In this document: positions 1-12,940 of the stretch, in pieces
Layout: each line of letters begins with the position of its first letter
Numbering within the stretch: the stretch's first letter is position 1
NCBI RefSeq assembly: GCF_000226215.1
Contig: NZ_AGFF01000023.1
Location: forward strand, 124,001-188,000
Origin: Dietzia alimentaria 72
GTDB taxonomy: Bacteria > Actinomycetota > Actinomycetes > Mycobacteriales > Mycobacteriaceae
Direction of reading: 5' to 3'
Length of the DNA stretch: 64,000 nucleotides
Notes under the pieces: generated by a model
What the model saw: only the letters and a program-made list of their open reading frames with translations
Told to the model about the DNA's origin: nothing
Databases searched by the model: none
Translations under genes and position numbers: made by a program

Positions 1-995
1 TGCAGCAGGCCACGGCGTGGCCGGTGGCGGCGCTACGAGCGCGTCGGCTGGCGGGCAGAAACGTCCACGATGTGACCTGCTCCGTCGGCGCCGAGATCAA
101 CGAGCTCGTTCGTACCGCCGACCGGGTAATCGGCTCCGACCTCGACCCGTTGCGCGCCCGCATGGCCGCGCACAACGTCGCCGGCGCGGTGGTGTGCGTG
201 GCGGACGCGCTCGCGCCCCCCAGTCGCGACACGGTCCTCGTGGCTGACCCCGCCCGCCGGGCTGGGGGCAGACGCATCCACGATCCCTCGCAGCTCAGTC
301 CACCGCTGCCCGATCTCCTGGAGGTGGCCGGCGGCCGAGATCACGTGATCAAGTGCGCCCCGGGCCTGGACACCTCCACCCTCGCCCACACCGGAGAGGT
401 GGAACTGGTCTCACTCGATGGGTCGGTGCGCGAGGCCTGCCTCTGGTCACAGGGACTGTCGGGCGGTATCCGGCGTAGGGCCACCGTCGTGCGTACCGCG
501 ACTGAAGGCGCCCCCGGCCCGTGGGCCGAGCCGCGGTTCGTCACCGACGGCCTCGCGGTCTACGTGGAGGAGGTAACGGATCAGCTCGACGACGACGTGG
601 ACGCCCACCCCGAGCCCGAGCAGTTCATCGTGGACCCCGACGGCGCGGTGGTCCGGGCGGGCCTGGTCCGTCACTGGGCCCGTCGCCACGGGCTCCGTCA
701 GCTCGACCCGAGGATCGCGCACCTGACGGGCGCACAGATCCCCGCCGGTTACTCCGGCTTCGAGGTGCTCGAGCGGTGCCGGCTCGACCGCAAAGAACTC
801 CGTCGCGTCCTGCGCGCGCGGGAGTGCGGCTCGCTGGAGATCCTGGTCCGCGGTGTCGACGTGGACCCGGACGTCCTCCGTCGCTCCCTGGCGCTGAAGG
901 GATCGGTACCTCTGGCATTGGTGGTCACCCGCATCGACCGGTCGGCCGTCGTTTTTGTCTGCGGACCCCGCACGGCGCGTTACTCGAACACGTAG
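1..995 (+). CDS. SAM-dependent methyltransferase with C-terminal THUMP-like domain (5' partial)
   Basis: The reading frame is open to the first base, in the frame that starts at base 3, so the N-terminus lies outside the window; about 330 residues remain. The fragment begins just before a class I methyltransferase motif I variant (VHDVTCSVGAEI), followed by an acidic SAM-ribose segment (IGSDLDPLRA) and a motif around LVADPARR. The last 80 residues or so (KELRRVLRARECGSLEIL onward) look like the THUMP-like domain found at the end of this actinobacterial family. The substrate is unknown; RNA is a guess from the THUMP-like tail. The 3' end overlaps the convergent lipoprotein gene by 16 bp. An internal GTG at 24 could be mistaken for the start, but homology-like sequence continues upstream of it. 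Confidence 0.75.
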   Translation, partial: QQATAWPVAALRARRLAGRNVHDVTCSVGAEINELVRTADRVIGSDLDPLRARMAAHNVAGAVVCVADALAPPSRDTVLVADPARRAGGRRIHDPSQLSPPLPDLLEVAGGRDHVIKCAPGLDTSTLAHTGEVELVSLDGSVREACLWSQGLSGGIRRRATVVRTATEGAPGPWAEPRFVTDGLAVYVEEVTDQLDDDVDAHPEPEQFIVDPDGAVVRAGLVRHWARRHGLRQLDPRIAHLTGAQIPAGYSGFEVLERCRLDRKELRRVLRARECGSLEILVRGVDVDPDVLRRSLALKGSVPLALVVTRIDRSAVVFVCGPRTARYSNT

Positions 996-2341
996 AGCGC
1001 ACCCGCCGACGTGGTGAGTGCGATCCGGCCGTCCGAATCTACGCTCAGGCCCGAGACTGGGCCCGTCGCGGCAGGCACCTCGATCCGGTGCAGGGTGCTG
1101 CCGTCGGAGCCGTTGAGCACGTGTACCGCGATCCCCGGTCGGCCCTCACCTCCTCCGGTACTACGCACGGCCACGAGCACCCGCCCGTCGTCGGTAGCCG
1201 CGGGGTTGGTGAGCTGCTGCAGATCATCCCGGCGCCAGAGTTCCCGGCCTGATCCGTCCTCGGAGCGTACGGCTACCACGGGGGCGGGGCCGGCGTCGTC
1301 GTCGTGGTCGTCGTCGGGTCCTCTCCATACGGTTGTCGTACGACCACCGGTTACGAGGGTGCCGTCGGGGAGCAGCGCCGGTGCGGCATCGGGGCGGTAA
1401 CCGATCGGCGCCGACCACAAGAGTGCACCGTCGGCGGTCGAAAATGCCGTGAGCGCACCGTCGCTCGAATGCACATACACCTCGGCGCGGTCGTTCGACA
1501 GGACCACCGGCGCACCCAGCCGCCCCCCGGGCAACGGCGCGCGCCACAGGACCTCAAGGCTCGCCGTCTCGTCGGAAACGAAGTTCACGGCCACCAGTTC
1601 GGGCTCGTCGGCGCCCGGCGTCCACGAGGTGAGGTAGGCGAGGGCGCCGTCGGTGTCCACGGCCGCCGGACCGGGGGCCGGGCATCCGCGCTCGCCGGTC
1701 GCACACCACGGCAACCCGTACGTGGTGTCGCCCGTCGGGAAGTCCCCGGCGATCCGCAGTTCAGGTGTCACCTTCAGTCCGGTCTGCGTGTTGATCACCC
1801 GTGCGTCACCTTTGTGGGAGACCAGCAACAGATGCCGGTTGTCGAGCAACGTCACAGTGGTGGGCACCCCACGTGTCTCCGAATGCCAGCGGTTCTCCCC
1901 CTCCGCCGCCACGGCGCCAACCCCGTCGTACAGGGGGACAAACAGCGACCCGCGCCCGTCCACGGTGGCGGTGATGCGAGGTCCGTCCGTTGGCATGCGC
2001 AGACACCACCGTTTACGACCGTCATCGGCCGTCAGCGCCCAGAGGTTGCACCCGCGCTCGGACACCGTGGCCTGAAAAAATGTCCCGATCCCGTCCGACG
2101 AGGCCACTCCGATCGTCGGCGCACCGAGAGCGCGCGACCAGAGCAGCTCCGGGGAGTCGGACACCGACGCGTGAGCGCGGCTCGAGTTCGGCGGACCGCC
2201 GGTGACCGACGACCAGCTGGCCGCCTGCCCCAGGCGGGCGTCACCGCTTTCGGTGTTCGAGGCGCACCCCGCAGCCACCCCGACGGCCAGCGCCGCGACG
2301 GCCAGCGCGCGCGCCGTACGCGGTATAGATGCCCGTGCCAC
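980..2341 (-). CDS. PQQ-like beta-propeller lipoprotein
   Basis: 453 residues. The first 26 residues form a lipoprotein signal: a basic start, an alanine/valine-rich core and the lipobox GVAAGC with Cys26, so the mature protein is expected to be lipid-anchored on the outer face of the cytoplasmic membrane. The rest has repeated beta-propeller blades, seen as recurring ALW/LLWS-A-PIGY and DGTLVTGG motifs typical of BamB/PQQ-repeat proteins. Acid-rich linkers (DDDHDDDAG) lie within the propeller. No catalytic site is visible, so a binding or scaffold role is more likely than a dehydrogenase. It is divergent from the acyl-CoA ligase across a 199-bp spacer that presumably carries both promoters. 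Confidence 0.75.
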   Translation of the reverse strand: MARASIPRTARALAVAALAVGVAAGCASNTESGDARLGQAASWSSVTGGPPNSSRAHASVSDSPELLWSRALGAPTIGVASSDGIGTFFQATVSERGCNLWALTADDGRKRWCLRMPTDGPRITATVDGRGSLFVPLYDGVGAVAAEGENRWHSETRGVPTTVTLLDNRHLLLVSHKGDARVINTQTGLKVTPELRIAGDFPTGDTTYGLPWCATGERGCPAPGPAAVDTDGALAYLTSWTPGADEPELVAVNFVSDETASLEVLWRAPLPGGRLGAPVVLSNDRAEVYVHSSDGALTAFSTADGALLWSAPIGYRPDAAPALLPDGTLVTGGRTTTVWRGPDDDHDDDAGPAPVVAVRSEDGSGRELWRRDDLQQLTNPAATDDGRVLVAVRSTGGGEGRPGIAVHVLNGSDGSTLHRIEVPAATGPVSGLSVDSDGRIALTTSAGALYVFE

Positions 2342-2540
2342 AGTGCCCCCCGACTTCAGATTCGTCTCGCATGAGCGTAGACCGCGCTACGGACCGGACC
2401 GGACCGGCGCTCCGGCCGGCCGCAGACACCCGACCGCCGGACAGGGGTACGTCGGGGGGTTGTGGGGCACGCGGCAGTGACGGGACGATTATCGTGACGA
2501 ACATCACCCGCGAACCCGACCGATAGGCGGATCTCCCACG

Positions 2541-4172
2541 ATGACAGCCAACTCCGGCCTCGACACCGCGCTCTCACCTCTGGGGTTCCTCGAGAAGGCC
2601 GCGCGCGTCTCACCCGACGCGACCGCGGTGGTCGACGGGCCCCGCCGGCAGACCTATGCCGAGTTCGCCGAGCGGGCCACCAGGCTGGCGGCACTGCTTA
2701 AGATGCGCGGGGTATCGCGTGGCGACCGCGTAGGCGTACTTGCTCCCAACTCGGCCGAGGCACTGCTGGCCCAGTTCGGCATTCCCCTCGCCGGGGCGGC
2801 TGTGGTGGCGCTCAACACACGGCTGGCGCCAGCCGAAGTCGCTTACATCGTGAAGCACGCCGGGATCGAGGTCCTCATCGCCGACGCCGAGCTACTGGCC
2901 GGCCTGGGTGACGAGCTTCCGGCCGAGTTGCGACTCATCCTGGTAGCGCCCGACGCGGACGGGACGCAGCCCGACGCGAGCAGCTTCGGCCCCGTCGCGG
3001 AAGCGTTCGAGGACGGATTAGCTCTGGCGTCGCCGCGGCAGGTCTCGTGGGCGGTCGACGACGAGGATTCCGTGATCGCCGTCAACTACACCTCGGGCAC
3101 CACCGGTCGGCCCAAGGGCGTCATGTACACCCACCGCGGCGCCTATCTCAACGCCCTCGGGGAGATCATCACCCAGAACCTCGACGCCGACTCCAACTAC
3201 CTGTGGACGCTGCCGATGTTCCACTGCAACGGGTGGTGCACCACCTGGGCCATGACGGGCGCGCGGGGGACCCACGTGTGTCTCCGTGCCGTCCGCGGTG
3301 ACGAGATCTGGCGGCTTTTCGACGCCGAGGGAGTCAACCGCCTCGCCGGCGCCCCCGCGGTGTTGTCCACCATCGCCGATGACCCCGCCGCCCGACCCGT
3401 GAAGGGCATCAGCATGGTCACGGCAGGGGCCCCGCCGTCACCGACGATTCTGCGTCGGTTCGAGGACCTGGGTATCGAGGTCACGCAGGTGTACGGACTG
3501 ACCGAAACGTACGGACCCTTCACGGTGTGCACGCCGCAGCCGCGGTGGCACGAACTGGACCCGGACGAGCGCGCCGCACTCAAGTCCCGCCAGGGTGTCG
3601 CCATGATCCACGCCGACACGGTCCGTGTGGTCGAGCGCACGTCGCCGGGGGAGAAGCACCTCGTGGACGTCCCCGCTGACGGAGTGACCATGGGAGAGGT
3701 CGTCATGACCGGCAACGGCGTCATGAAGGGCTACTTCGAGGACGCGGAGGCCACGAAGGTCGCGTTCGCAGGCGGATGGTTCCACTCCGGCGACCTCGGG
3801 GTGATGCACCCGGACGGGTACATCCAGCTCCTCGACCGTGCCAAGGACGTGGTGGTCTCCGGTGGCGAGAACATCTCGACGATCGAGGTGGAGCAGGCGA
3901 TCGCGTCCCACCCGGACGTTGTCGATTGCGCAGTGGTGTCCATGCCGGATGAGAAGTGGGGCGAGCGACCCAAGGCGTACGTGGTGGTCAGGCCCGGATC
4001 GGACCTCGATGAGACAGGTGTTATCGAGCACTGCCGCACCAAGATCGCCCGCTACAAGGTCCCCGGTGCAGTGGAGCTGACCGAAGCGCTACCGCGGACC
4101 TCAACCGGCAAGGTGCGGAAGAACGAACTGCGCGACGCGGCGTGGTCCGGGTGGGACAAGCGCATCAACTGA
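2541..4172 (+). CDS. Fatty-acid--CoA ligase (AMP-forming, AlkK/FadD type)
   Basis: 543 residues, full length for the family. It should activate a fatty acid to acyl-AMP and then acyl-CoA in the cytoplasm. The adenylate-forming P-loop YTSGTTGRPKG is at residues 183-193, the A5-type motif YGLTETYGP follows the middle of the protein, the hinge region has LDRAKDVVVSGGENIS with SGGENI at 440-445, and the C-terminal catalytic lysine is K524 in STGKVRKNEL. The DRAKDVVVSGGENIS signature and overall length resemble medium/long-chain ligases rather than acetyl-CoA synthetase. It lies upstream of etfBA, which fits beta-oxidation: the ligase makes the substrate and ETF takes electrons from the acyl-CoA dehydrogenase. 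Chain length cannot be read from the sequence. Confidence 0.88.
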   Translation: MTANSGLDTALSPLGFLEKAARVSPDATAVVDGPRRQTYAEFAERATRLAALLKMRGVSRGDRVGVLAPNSAEALLAQFGIPLAGAAVVALNTRLAPAEVAYIVKHAGIEVLIADAELLAGLGDELPAELRLILVAPDADGTQPDASSFGPVAEAFEDGLALASPRQVSWAVDDEDSVIAVNYTSGTTGRPKGVMYTHRGAYLNALGEIITQNLDADSNYLWTLPMFHCNGWCTTWAMTGARGTHVCLRAVRGDEIWRLFDAEGVNRLAGAPAVLSTIADDPAARPVKGISMVTAGAPPSPTILRRFEDLGIEVTQVYGLTETYGPFTVCTPQPRWHELDPDERAALKSRQGVAMIHADTVRVVERTSPGEKHLVDVPADGVTMGEVVMTGNGVMKGYFEDAEATKVAFAGGWFHSGDLGVMHPDGYIQLLDRAKDVVVSGGENISTIEVEQAIASHPDVVDCAVVSMPDEKWGERPKAYVVVRPGSDLDETGVIEHCRTKIARYKVPGAVELTEALPRTSTGKVRKNELRDAAWSGWDKRIN

Positions 4173-4295
4173 CGGCCCCGGCCCTGCACATCAGGCCCGG
4201 GTGGCGTTATTGTGTGTGGCAGGACCACAACCTGGTGCGCCCGCACATCTTGGGACCGCACCCAGCCCCGACTCGCAGGAGGTCGACGCAGGCCC

Positions 4296-5081
4296 ATGAC
4301 GAACATCGTCGTACTGATCAAGCAGGTTCCCGATACCTACTCGGAGCGCAAGCTCTCCGACGGGGACTTCACCCTGGACCGCGAGGCCGCGGACGCGGTG
4401 CTGGACGAGATCAACGAGAAGGCTGTCGAGCAGGCCCTTCAGATCAAGGAGGCCAATGGCGGCGAGGTGACCGTCCTCTGCGCCGGTCCGGACCGCGCCA
4501 CCGACGCGATCCGCAAGGCACTGTCGATGGGCGCCGACAAGGCTGTCCACCTCAACGACGAGGCGCTTCACGGCTCCGACGTCATCCAGACTTCGTGGGC
4601 GCTGGCCAACGTACTGGGCACCATCGAGGGCACCGAGCTGGTCATCTGCGGTAACGAGGCCACCGACGGTCGTATGGGTGCCGTGCCGGCCATCCTCGCG
4701 GAGTACCTCGGTCTGCCGCAGGTCACCCACATGCGCACAATCGAGGTCGCCGACGGCGTCATCAAGGGCGAGCGTGAGACCGACGAAGGACTCTTCGAGA
4801 TCGAGGCCACGATCCCGTGTGTCGTGTCGGTCGGCGAGAAGATCAACGAGCCGCGGTTCCCGTCTTTCAAGGGCATCATGGCCGCCAAGAAGAAGCCGGT
4901 CGAGGTTCTGACCCTCGCTGACACCAACGTCGAGGCCGGCCAGGTGGGCAAGGATAATGCCGCTTCCACGGTCACCTCGTCCAGCCCGAAGCCGCCTCGT
5001 TCCGCTGGCGAAAAGGTCACTGACGAGGGAGAGGGCGGCAACGACGTCGCCAAGTACCTCGTCTCGCAGAAGCTCATCTGA
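4296..5081 (+). CDS. etfB: Electron transfer flavoprotein beta subunit
   Basis: 261 residues from the ATG at 4296. The frame is open further upstream, but the family begins with MTNIVVLIKQVPDT, and an AGGAGG lies at 4277-4282. EtfB pairs with EtfA to form the FAD/AMP heterodimer that carries electrons from acyl-CoA dehydrogenases to ETF-quinone oxidoreductase. The AMP-binding core is visible (VLCAGPDRATDAIRKALSMG, then the GNEATDGRMGAVPAILAEYLG region). A C-terminal lysine- and proline-rich recognition segment follows. It is 51 bp upstream of etfA and clearly one operon. The order matches fixA-fixB in mycobacteria. Confidence 0.96.
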   Translation: MTNIVVLIKQVPDTYSERKLSDGDFTLDREAADAVLDEINEKAVEQALQIKEANGGEVTVLCAGPDRATDAIRKALSMGADKAVHLNDEALHGSDVIQTSWALANVLGTIEGTELVICGNEATDGRMGAVPAILAEYLGLPQVTHMRTIEVADGVIKGERETDEGLFEIEATIPCVVSVGEKINEPRFPSFKGIMAAKKKPVEVLTLADTNVEAGQVGKDNAASTVTSSSPKPPRSAGEKVTDEGEGGNDVAKYLVSQKLI

Positions 5082-5132
5082 TCCGAGCTCACCCGACCGA
5101 CTCCCCCCAGTCTTATTCAAGGAGAATTCACC

Positions 5133-6083
5133 ATGGCTGAAGTCCTCGTCGCGGTCGAGCACGTCGACGGCGAACTCAAGAAGGTCACCCACGAGCTGCT
5201 GACCGCCGCGCGGGCGCTCGGTGAGCCGTCGGCCGTCGTATTCGGTGAGACCGGATCCGCGGCCGCCTTCACCGACGCCCTCAAGGAGGCCGGCGCTGAG
5301 AAAATCTACGTCGCCGAGGGCGACGCGGTCCAGAACTACCTTGTTACCCCGAAGGTCGACGTCCTCGCCGGTCTGGCCGAGCAGGGTGCAGCCGCCGTCA
5401 TCCTTGCCGCTACCTTCGAAGGCAAGGAAGTCGCAGGCCGTCTCGCTGCCCGTACCGGGTCCGGAACACTGTGCGATGTCGTGGAGATCAAATCCGACGG
5501 TTCGGCCGTTCACTCGATCTTCGGTGGCGCCTTCACGGTAGAGGCGACCGTCTCGGGAGACACCCCGGTGTACACCCTGCGTCCGGGGGCCGTTGAGGCC
5601 GCTCCGACCGCGGGCGCCGGAGAGGTCGTCGAGGTGCAGGTCCCCGAGCCCGAGAACGCTGCCAAAATCGTCTCGCGCAACCCGATCGTCGGTGGCGACC
5701 GCCCCGAGCTCACCGAGGCCACCGTCGTGGTTTCCGGTGGCCGTGGCGTCGGCTCGGCGGAGAACTTCGAGAAGGTCGTCGAGCCGCTCGCCGACTCCCT
5801 CAAGGGTGCGGTCGGCGCCTCGCGTGCCGCCGTCGACTCGGGCTACTACCCGGGCCAGTTCCAGGTGGGCCAGACCGGCAAGACGGTCTCGCCGCAGCTG
5901 TACATTGCGCTCGGCATCTCAGGCGCCATCCAGCACCGCGCCGGCATGCAGACGTCCAAGACCATCATCGCGGTCAACAAGGATGAAGAGGCCCCGATCT
6001 TCGAGATCGCGGACTACGGCATCGTGGGCGACCTGTTCAACGTTGCTCCCCAGCTCACCGAGGCCGTCAACGCCCGCAAGTAA
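5133..6083 (+). CDS. etfA: Electron transfer flavoprotein alpha subunit
   Basis: 316 residues, the usual size. A strong AAGGAG ribosome-binding site lies about 9 bp before the ATG. The N-terminal half is the divergent ETF alpha/beta fold. The C-terminal FAD domain carries SGGRG (201-205), GQTGK (246-250), GISGAIQH (261-268) and the end motif [17 protein letters not shown], all of which contact FAD in known structures. It acts in the cytoplasm as partner of EtfB. A strong hairpin terminator follows at 6126-6160, closing the etfBA unit before iscS. Confidence 0.97.
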   Translation: MAEVLVAVEHVDGELKKVTHELLTAARALGEPSAVVFGETGSAAAFTDALKEAGAEKIYVAEGDAVQNYLVTPKVDVLAGLAEQGAAAVILAATFEGKEVAGRLAARTGSGTLCDVVEIKSDGSAVHSIFGGAFTVEATVSGDTPVYTLRPGAVEAAPTAGAGEVVEVQVPEPENAAKIVSRNPIVGGDRPELTEATVVVSGGRGVGSAENFEKVVEPLADSLKGAVGASRAAVDSGYYPGQFQVGQTGKTVSPQLYIALGISGAIQHRAGMQTSKTIIAVNKDEEAPIFEIADYGIVGDLFNVAPQLTEAVNARK

Positions 6084-6125
6084 GACCGATGTGACCACGT
6101 CAAACCGCGGCTGAGCGCACCGGTT

Positions 6126-6160
6126 TCGGACCCCGGCACCCCTGCGGTGCCGGGGTCCGG
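6126..6160 (+). terminator. Hairpin terminator after etfA
   Basis: A 13-bp perfect stem (GGACCCCGGCACC at 6128-6140 with its complement at 6146-6158), extended by a C-G and a wobble pair, around a 5-nt loop. No T-run follows, a form often seen in high-GC actinobacteria. It sits between the etfA stop and the iscS start. Confidence 0.8.
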
Positions 6161-6188
6161 TGCGTTCGGGCGTATCGTTGCCTGCGAT

Positions 6189-7385
6189 ATGTCCACCACC
6201 CGTTTCGTGCACTACCTGGACCACGCCGCGACCACCCCGATGCGTCCGGTGGCCATAGCCGCCTACGCCGAGGCTGCGGCGACCGTCGGTAACGCGTCTT
6301 CCCTCCACGGTTCCGGCCGTCGCGCCCGCCGCCGCGTCGAGGAGGCTCGTGAGTCCCTCGCCCACCACCTGGGGTGCAGGCCCTCGGAAGTCGTGTTCAC
6401 CTCAGGTGGCACCGAGTCCGACAACCTCGCGGTACTCGGGCAGGCCGCGGCCGCGACCGGTGACGTGGTGGCCGTGGGGGCCACAGAGCACCACTCGGTC
6501 CTCGACGCCGCGGCGCACCTCGCCACCGACCGGGGCGGGAACTACGACGTCCGGGTCCTGCCAGTCGACGCCCGTGGCGCCATTCGACCCGTAACCGTGG
6601 CGGACCTCGCATCCCAGGTCGGTCAGCGACTCGCCCTGGTCGCGACGATGCTGGGTAACAACGAGATCGGCACCATCACCGACGTCGCCGCGGTCGCGGC
6701 CCCTGCCCGAGCGGTCGGGGCGGCAGTGCACACCGACGCCGTCCAGGCCGTCGGCCACGTTCCGGTGAACTTCGAATCCCTCGGCGTGACGTCTCTCAGC
6801 CTGTCAGCCCACAAGTTCGGGGGCCCGCTGGGCGTGGGCGCACTTCTGCTCGACCGCGGTGCGGAGTGCCGGCCCGTCGGTTTCGGTGGTGGGCAAGAGC
6901 GCGACCTGCGCTCGGGCTCCGTCGACGTTCCCGGGGTGGTGGCGATGGCCGCCGCGCTCGACGAATCGGTGCGCGAGATGGAGGTTGAGGCCACCCGACT
7001 CGCAGCTTTACGGGAGCGGCTCGTCGAGGGTGTTCGCGCCGCGGTACCGGGGGTGATCACCAACGGCAGTGGCGATCGTCTGCCAGGGATCGCCAACCTC
7101 ACCTTCCCGGGTTGCTCCGGTGAATCCCTGATTTTGCTCCTCGACGCCGCCGGTATCGAATGCTCCACCGGATCCGCCTGCACCGCCGGGGTCGCCGAGC
7201 CCAGCCATGTCCTCCTGGCAACCGGTGCCAACGAAGCATCCGCCCGCAGCAGTCTCAGGCTCAGCCTGGGGCACACCACCTCCGAGGATGACGTTGACGC
7301 CGCTATCGCCGCGCTCGGTCCCGCAGCCGACCGCGCCCGCGTCGCCGGACTCGGACTGACCCGTACCGAGGTGACCACGTCATGA
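6189..7385 (+). CDS. iscS: Cysteine desulfurase (NifS/IscS class V aminotransferase)
   Basis: 398 residues from the ATG at 6189, where the family-like [17 protein letters not shown] begins. A longer frame exists upstream but would overlap the terminator hairpin. The PLP lysine is K209 in [10 protein letters not shown], the substrate-binding histidine region is GATEHHSV (98-104), and the catalytic cysteine is C331 in [11 protein letters not shown]. The enzyme removes sulfur from cysteine and passes it on as a persulfide. The stop overlaps the start of mnmA by 4 bp (ATGA), so the direct job here is probably to feed tRNA 2-thiouridine synthesis, although Fe-S cluster supply is also possible. The order iscS-mnmA matches mycobacteria. 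Confidence 0.95.
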   Translation: MSTTRFVHYLDHAATTPMRPVAIAAYAEAAATVGNASSLHGSGRRARRRVEEARESLAHHLGCRPSEVVFTSGGTESDNLAVLGQAAAATGDVVAVGATEHHSVLDAAAHLATDRGGNYDVRVLPVDARGAIRPVTVADLASQVGQRLALVATMLGNNEIGTITDVAAVAAPARAVGAAVHTDAVQAVGHVPVNFESLGVTSLSLSAHKFGGPLGVGALLLDRGAECRPVGFGGGQERDLRSGSVDVPGVVAMAAALDESVREMEVEATRLAALRERLVEGVRAAVPGVITNGSGDRLPGIANLTFPGCSGESLILLLDAAGIECSTGSACTAGVAEPSHVLLATGANEASARSSLRLSLGHTTSEDDVDAAIAALGPAADRARVAGLGLTRTEVTTS

Positions 7386-8512
7386 GAGTTCTCGCCGCGA
7401 TGAGCGGGGGAGTCGATTCCGCGGTGGCAGCCGCCCGTGCTGTCGCCGCCGGCCACGACGTGGTGGGGGTTCACCTGGCGCTCAGCGCCGACCCGGCCAC
7501 ACTTCGCACCGGCTCTCGAGGCTGTTGCTCGCGTGAGGACGCGGGCGACGCTCGCCGGGTCGCTGACCTGCTGGGCATCCCGTTCTACGTCTGGGACTTC
7601 GCCGAACGGTTCCGCGCGGACGTGATAGATGACTTCGTCGAGTCCTACGCCAGGGGAGAGACCCCTAACCCGTGCCTGCGCTGCAACGAACGCATCAAGT
7701 TCGAAGCTCTGCTCGAGCGAGGTATGGCACTCGGATTTGACGCTGTGGCCACCGGCCACTATGCCCGACTGTCGCATGAGGAGCTGCCCGACGGCACGAC
7801 CCGACCTGTACTTCGCAGGGCTGTCGACAACGCCAAGGACCAGTCGTACGTCCTGGGTGTACTCACATCCAGGCAACTCGCGCACTCGATGTTTCCGTTG
7901 GGTGACACCCGCAAGTCCGAGATCCGCGCCGAGGCGGACGCGGCCGGCCTGCCCGTGGCGTCCAAGCCGGACAGTCACGACATCTGCTTCATCCCCTCTG
8001 GTGACACCCAGGCCTTCCTGGGTGCCCGGATCGGCCTGCGGCCGGGGGCGATGGTCGACGCCGACACGGGCGACGAACTCGGTCGCCACGAGGGTGTCCA
8101 CGGCTTCACCGTCGGGCAGCGCAAAGGGCTAGGACTGGAGGGTCCTGCCTCGGATGGTCGACCCCGCTACGTCACCGCTATCGACGCGCACACCGGAACT
8201 GTCACCGTAGGCGGCGCGGATCATCTGCTCGCCGCGTCGATGACCGCCACCGCCCCGTACTGGCTCGTGGATGACGACATCCGGGAGACCGACTGCCTGG
8301 TGCAGATCCGCGCTCACGGGGAGGCCACCCCGGGCCACGTGCGTCGCATTGGTGACGGGTCCGAAGCCCGGCTCGAGATCACGCTCGATGAGCCCGTCCG
8401 CGGAGTGGCGCCCGGCCAGGCCGCAGTGCTCTACCGTCCCGAGACAGGGGGAGACCGCGTCCTGGGTAGCGGAACCATCTCGGTCGCCCGTCCTGCCACG
8501 GAGAATTCGTGA
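7382..8512 (+). CDS. mnmA: tRNA-specific 2-thiouridylase
   Basis: 376 residues. MnmA adenylates U34 of tRNA Lys, Glu and Gln and replaces its 2-oxygen with sulfur. The PP-loop SGGVDS is at residues 8-13, and the two catalytic cysteines are C101 ([12 protein letters not shown]) and C202 ([10 protein letters not shown]). The C-terminal region forms the OB-like and central domains of the family ([11 protein letters not shown]). It is translationally coupled to iscS upstream and overlaps the MetE-like gene downstream by 4 bp (GTGA). The tRNA-Gln and tRNA-Glu genes in this window have C34 and are not its targets; U34 isoacceptors must lie elsewhere. Confidence 0.96.
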   Translation: MRVLAAMSGGVDSAVAAARAVAAGHDVVGVHLALSADPATLRTGSRGCCSREDAGDARRVADLLGIPFYVWDFAERFRADVIDDFVESYARGETPNPCLRCNERIKFEALLERGMALGFDAVATGHYARLSHEELPDGTTRPVLRRAVDNAKDQSYVLGVLTSRQLAHSMFPLGDTRKSEIRAEADAAGLPVASKPDSHDICFIPSGDTQAFLGARIGLRPGAMVDADTGDELGRHEGVHGFTVGQRKGLGLEGPASDGRPRYVTAIDAHTGTVTVGGADHLLAASMTATAPYWLVDDDIRETDCLVQIRAHGEATPGHVRRIGDGSEARLEITLDEPVRGVAPGQAAVLYRPETGGDRVLGSGTISVARPATENS

Positions 8513-9591
8513 AGTCGGTGGCTCCGGCCAATACCGGACCCGGTCCGATGCCGGGTACCGATTCCAGGGAAGCCGCACGAATCGTCATGGGCGAATGTCA
8601 CGCTCTACCGTTCCTCCCCGAACTTCCAGAGCGGGGCCCCGGCGGCGACCAGCAGGGACGCACACTGGCGATGCTCGCTGATCTTCCGGTGGACGTGTCA
8701 CCGCGAGGCTGGCGACTAGCGGATTCACCCGGGCGGCTCGCGCGCCGCGCCGTCGATCTACTCGACAGGGACTGTGACGCACTCGAGGAGGCAGACGAGC
8801 AGGCCCGTGACCCGGAAGCCGAGCCGCCGTCATCCCAGCGGTTGCTCCAGGTCCGTGTGATGGGACCGTGGTCCCTGTCCGCGGGGTTCGAACTGCCCGG
8901 TGGGCTGCCCACTCTCACCGACCGCGGTGCTCGGCGCGATGTCGCGGAATCGCTGGCGCAGGGCGTCGCGTCCCGGGCTACCGAGCTTGCCGGTCGTCTG
9001 CGGGCCGGGACCAGGGTCATCCTGGATGAACCGATGCTGTGGCGTGTCGCGGCGGGCACGGTTCCCGCTCCCAGTCACTTCGATCCCGTTCGTGCCGTCC
9101 CCGCCGACCAGCTCGCGCTGGCGCTGTGTCGCTTCGGCGACGCCCTGCGAGCAGCCGGTGTCGACCACGTCCTGCTGCGGGTCCCCACCACCTCCGGGCC
9201 CGATGCCCCAGCGCTATTCACCTCTTTTTCCGAGCCTCCCCGCGGTGAAACCCCGCTCGACGGGCTCTGTCTGGCCGGCGAGATGCTGTATGCGGCACGA
9301 TCCCATGAGGCGCTCGATGCCGCCGGGACCGTGTTGGGTGACGGCCGGCTCCTTCACTTGGAAGGCACCGCAGACACCGCGCGTGTACCTCATACCACCG
9401 CGGAGGCGGAGCAGGCGGCATACGACCTGCTCGGTTTGCTCGACAGGCTCGCAGCGCCGCGGTACGAGAGCCTGGGTCGACTCACCCTGAGCCCGACCGT
9501 CGAGCAGGTCACAGGTGGCGCGGCCGCCGCCGCGCGGGCACTGGCAGGTTCCCGGCTGGTCGCGGAAACCGCACTTCGAATTGCCGAGTAG
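8509..9591 (+). CDS. MetE-like (B12-independent methionine synthase superfamily) protein, Rv3015c type
   Basis: 360 residues with a GTG start that overlaps the mnmA stop. Position between mnmA and ligA and overall character match the mycobacterial conserved protein Rv3015c, usually described as a UROD/MetE-like superfamily member. It is far shorter than MetE (about 750 residues) and I do not see a clear zinc-binding HxC...C set, so methionine synthesis should not be assumed. Visible segments include [20 protein letters not shown] (like the TGP-P motif of the superfamily), RVILDEPML, and [20 protein letters not shown]. Substrate unknown. It ends 10 bp before the stop of a convergent exonuclease gene. 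Confidence 0.6.
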   Translation: MKSVAPANTGPGPMPGTDSREAARIVMGECHALPFLPELPERGPGGDQQGRTLAMLADLPVDVSPRGWRLADSPGRLARRAVDLLDRDCDALEEADEQARDPEAEPPSSQRLLQVRVMGPWSLSAGFELPGGLPTLTDRGARRDVAESLAQGVASRATELAGRLRAGTRVILDEPMLWRVAAGTVPAPSHFDPVRAVPADQLALALCRFGDALRAAGVDHVLLRVPTTSGPDAPALFTSFSEPPRGETPLDGLCLAGEMLYAARSHEALDAAGTVLGDGRLLHLEGTADTARVPHTTAEAEQAAYDLLGLLDRLAAPRYESLGRLTLSPTVEQVTGGAAAAARALAGSRLVAETALRIAE

Positions 9592-9601
9592 CCGGTCTGT
9601 G

Positions 9602-12532
<2,931 letters not shown>

Positions 12533-12535
12533 CCG

Positions 12536-12940
12536 GTGCCGCCGGTGACGTCCATGGTGCAGTTCCCCTGGCCCCTGATCCTGGCAGGGGGCATCGGTCT
12601 GGCGCTCGCGGTCGGGGTCTCCCTCCGCGGACTGCGGAGGGCAGGACTGCGGGGCGTCCTCACGACGACGGTCTACGCCATTGTGGGGGCTTCCGGCGGA
12701 GCGTTCGTGGCTCTGATATGGCTGTGGGTTGTCCCGATGTCGAACCGGGCCGCTTGCCTCTACACATGTGCCGAGAAACAGTTCCTGTCGAACGAGCAGC
12801 TACGGCAGATCGTTCGCACGAGACGTCTGGCGTGGATCCTGCCGGTAACAGCGCTGCTTTCCGGGATCGTCGCCGTGTGGTCGTGGAAGCGTCGAGCGAA
12901 TCAACTGGCATGGAGAGAGCGCAGGATCCCCGTGAGATAA
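12536..12940 (+). CDS. Small membrane protein of unknown function
   Basis: 134 residues with a GTG start 4 bp after the ligA stop. Three hydrophobic segments are visible: about residues 10-26 (WPLILAGGIGLALAVGV), 43-65 (VYAIVGASGGAFVALIWLWV) and 98-116 (AWILPVTALLSGIVAVWSW), separated by Arg-rich loops. Two cysteines lie in the external or cytoplasmic loop NRAACLYTCAEKQ. I do not recognise the family. Its 3' end overlaps the convergent ACT-domain gene by 40 bp, which makes the exact C-terminus less certain. Confidence 0.6.
   Translation: MPPVTSMVQFPWPLILAGGIGLALAVGVSLRGLRRAGLRGVLTTTVYAIVGASGGAFVALIWLWVVPMSNRAACLYTCAEKQFLSNEQLRQIVRTRRLAWILPVTALLSGIVAVWSWKRRANQLAWRERRIPVR

Noticed and set aside
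6623-8101. A 492-codon minus-strand frame across iscS and mnmA
   Set aside because: Shadow of two coupled, clearly functional genes; no family resemblance.
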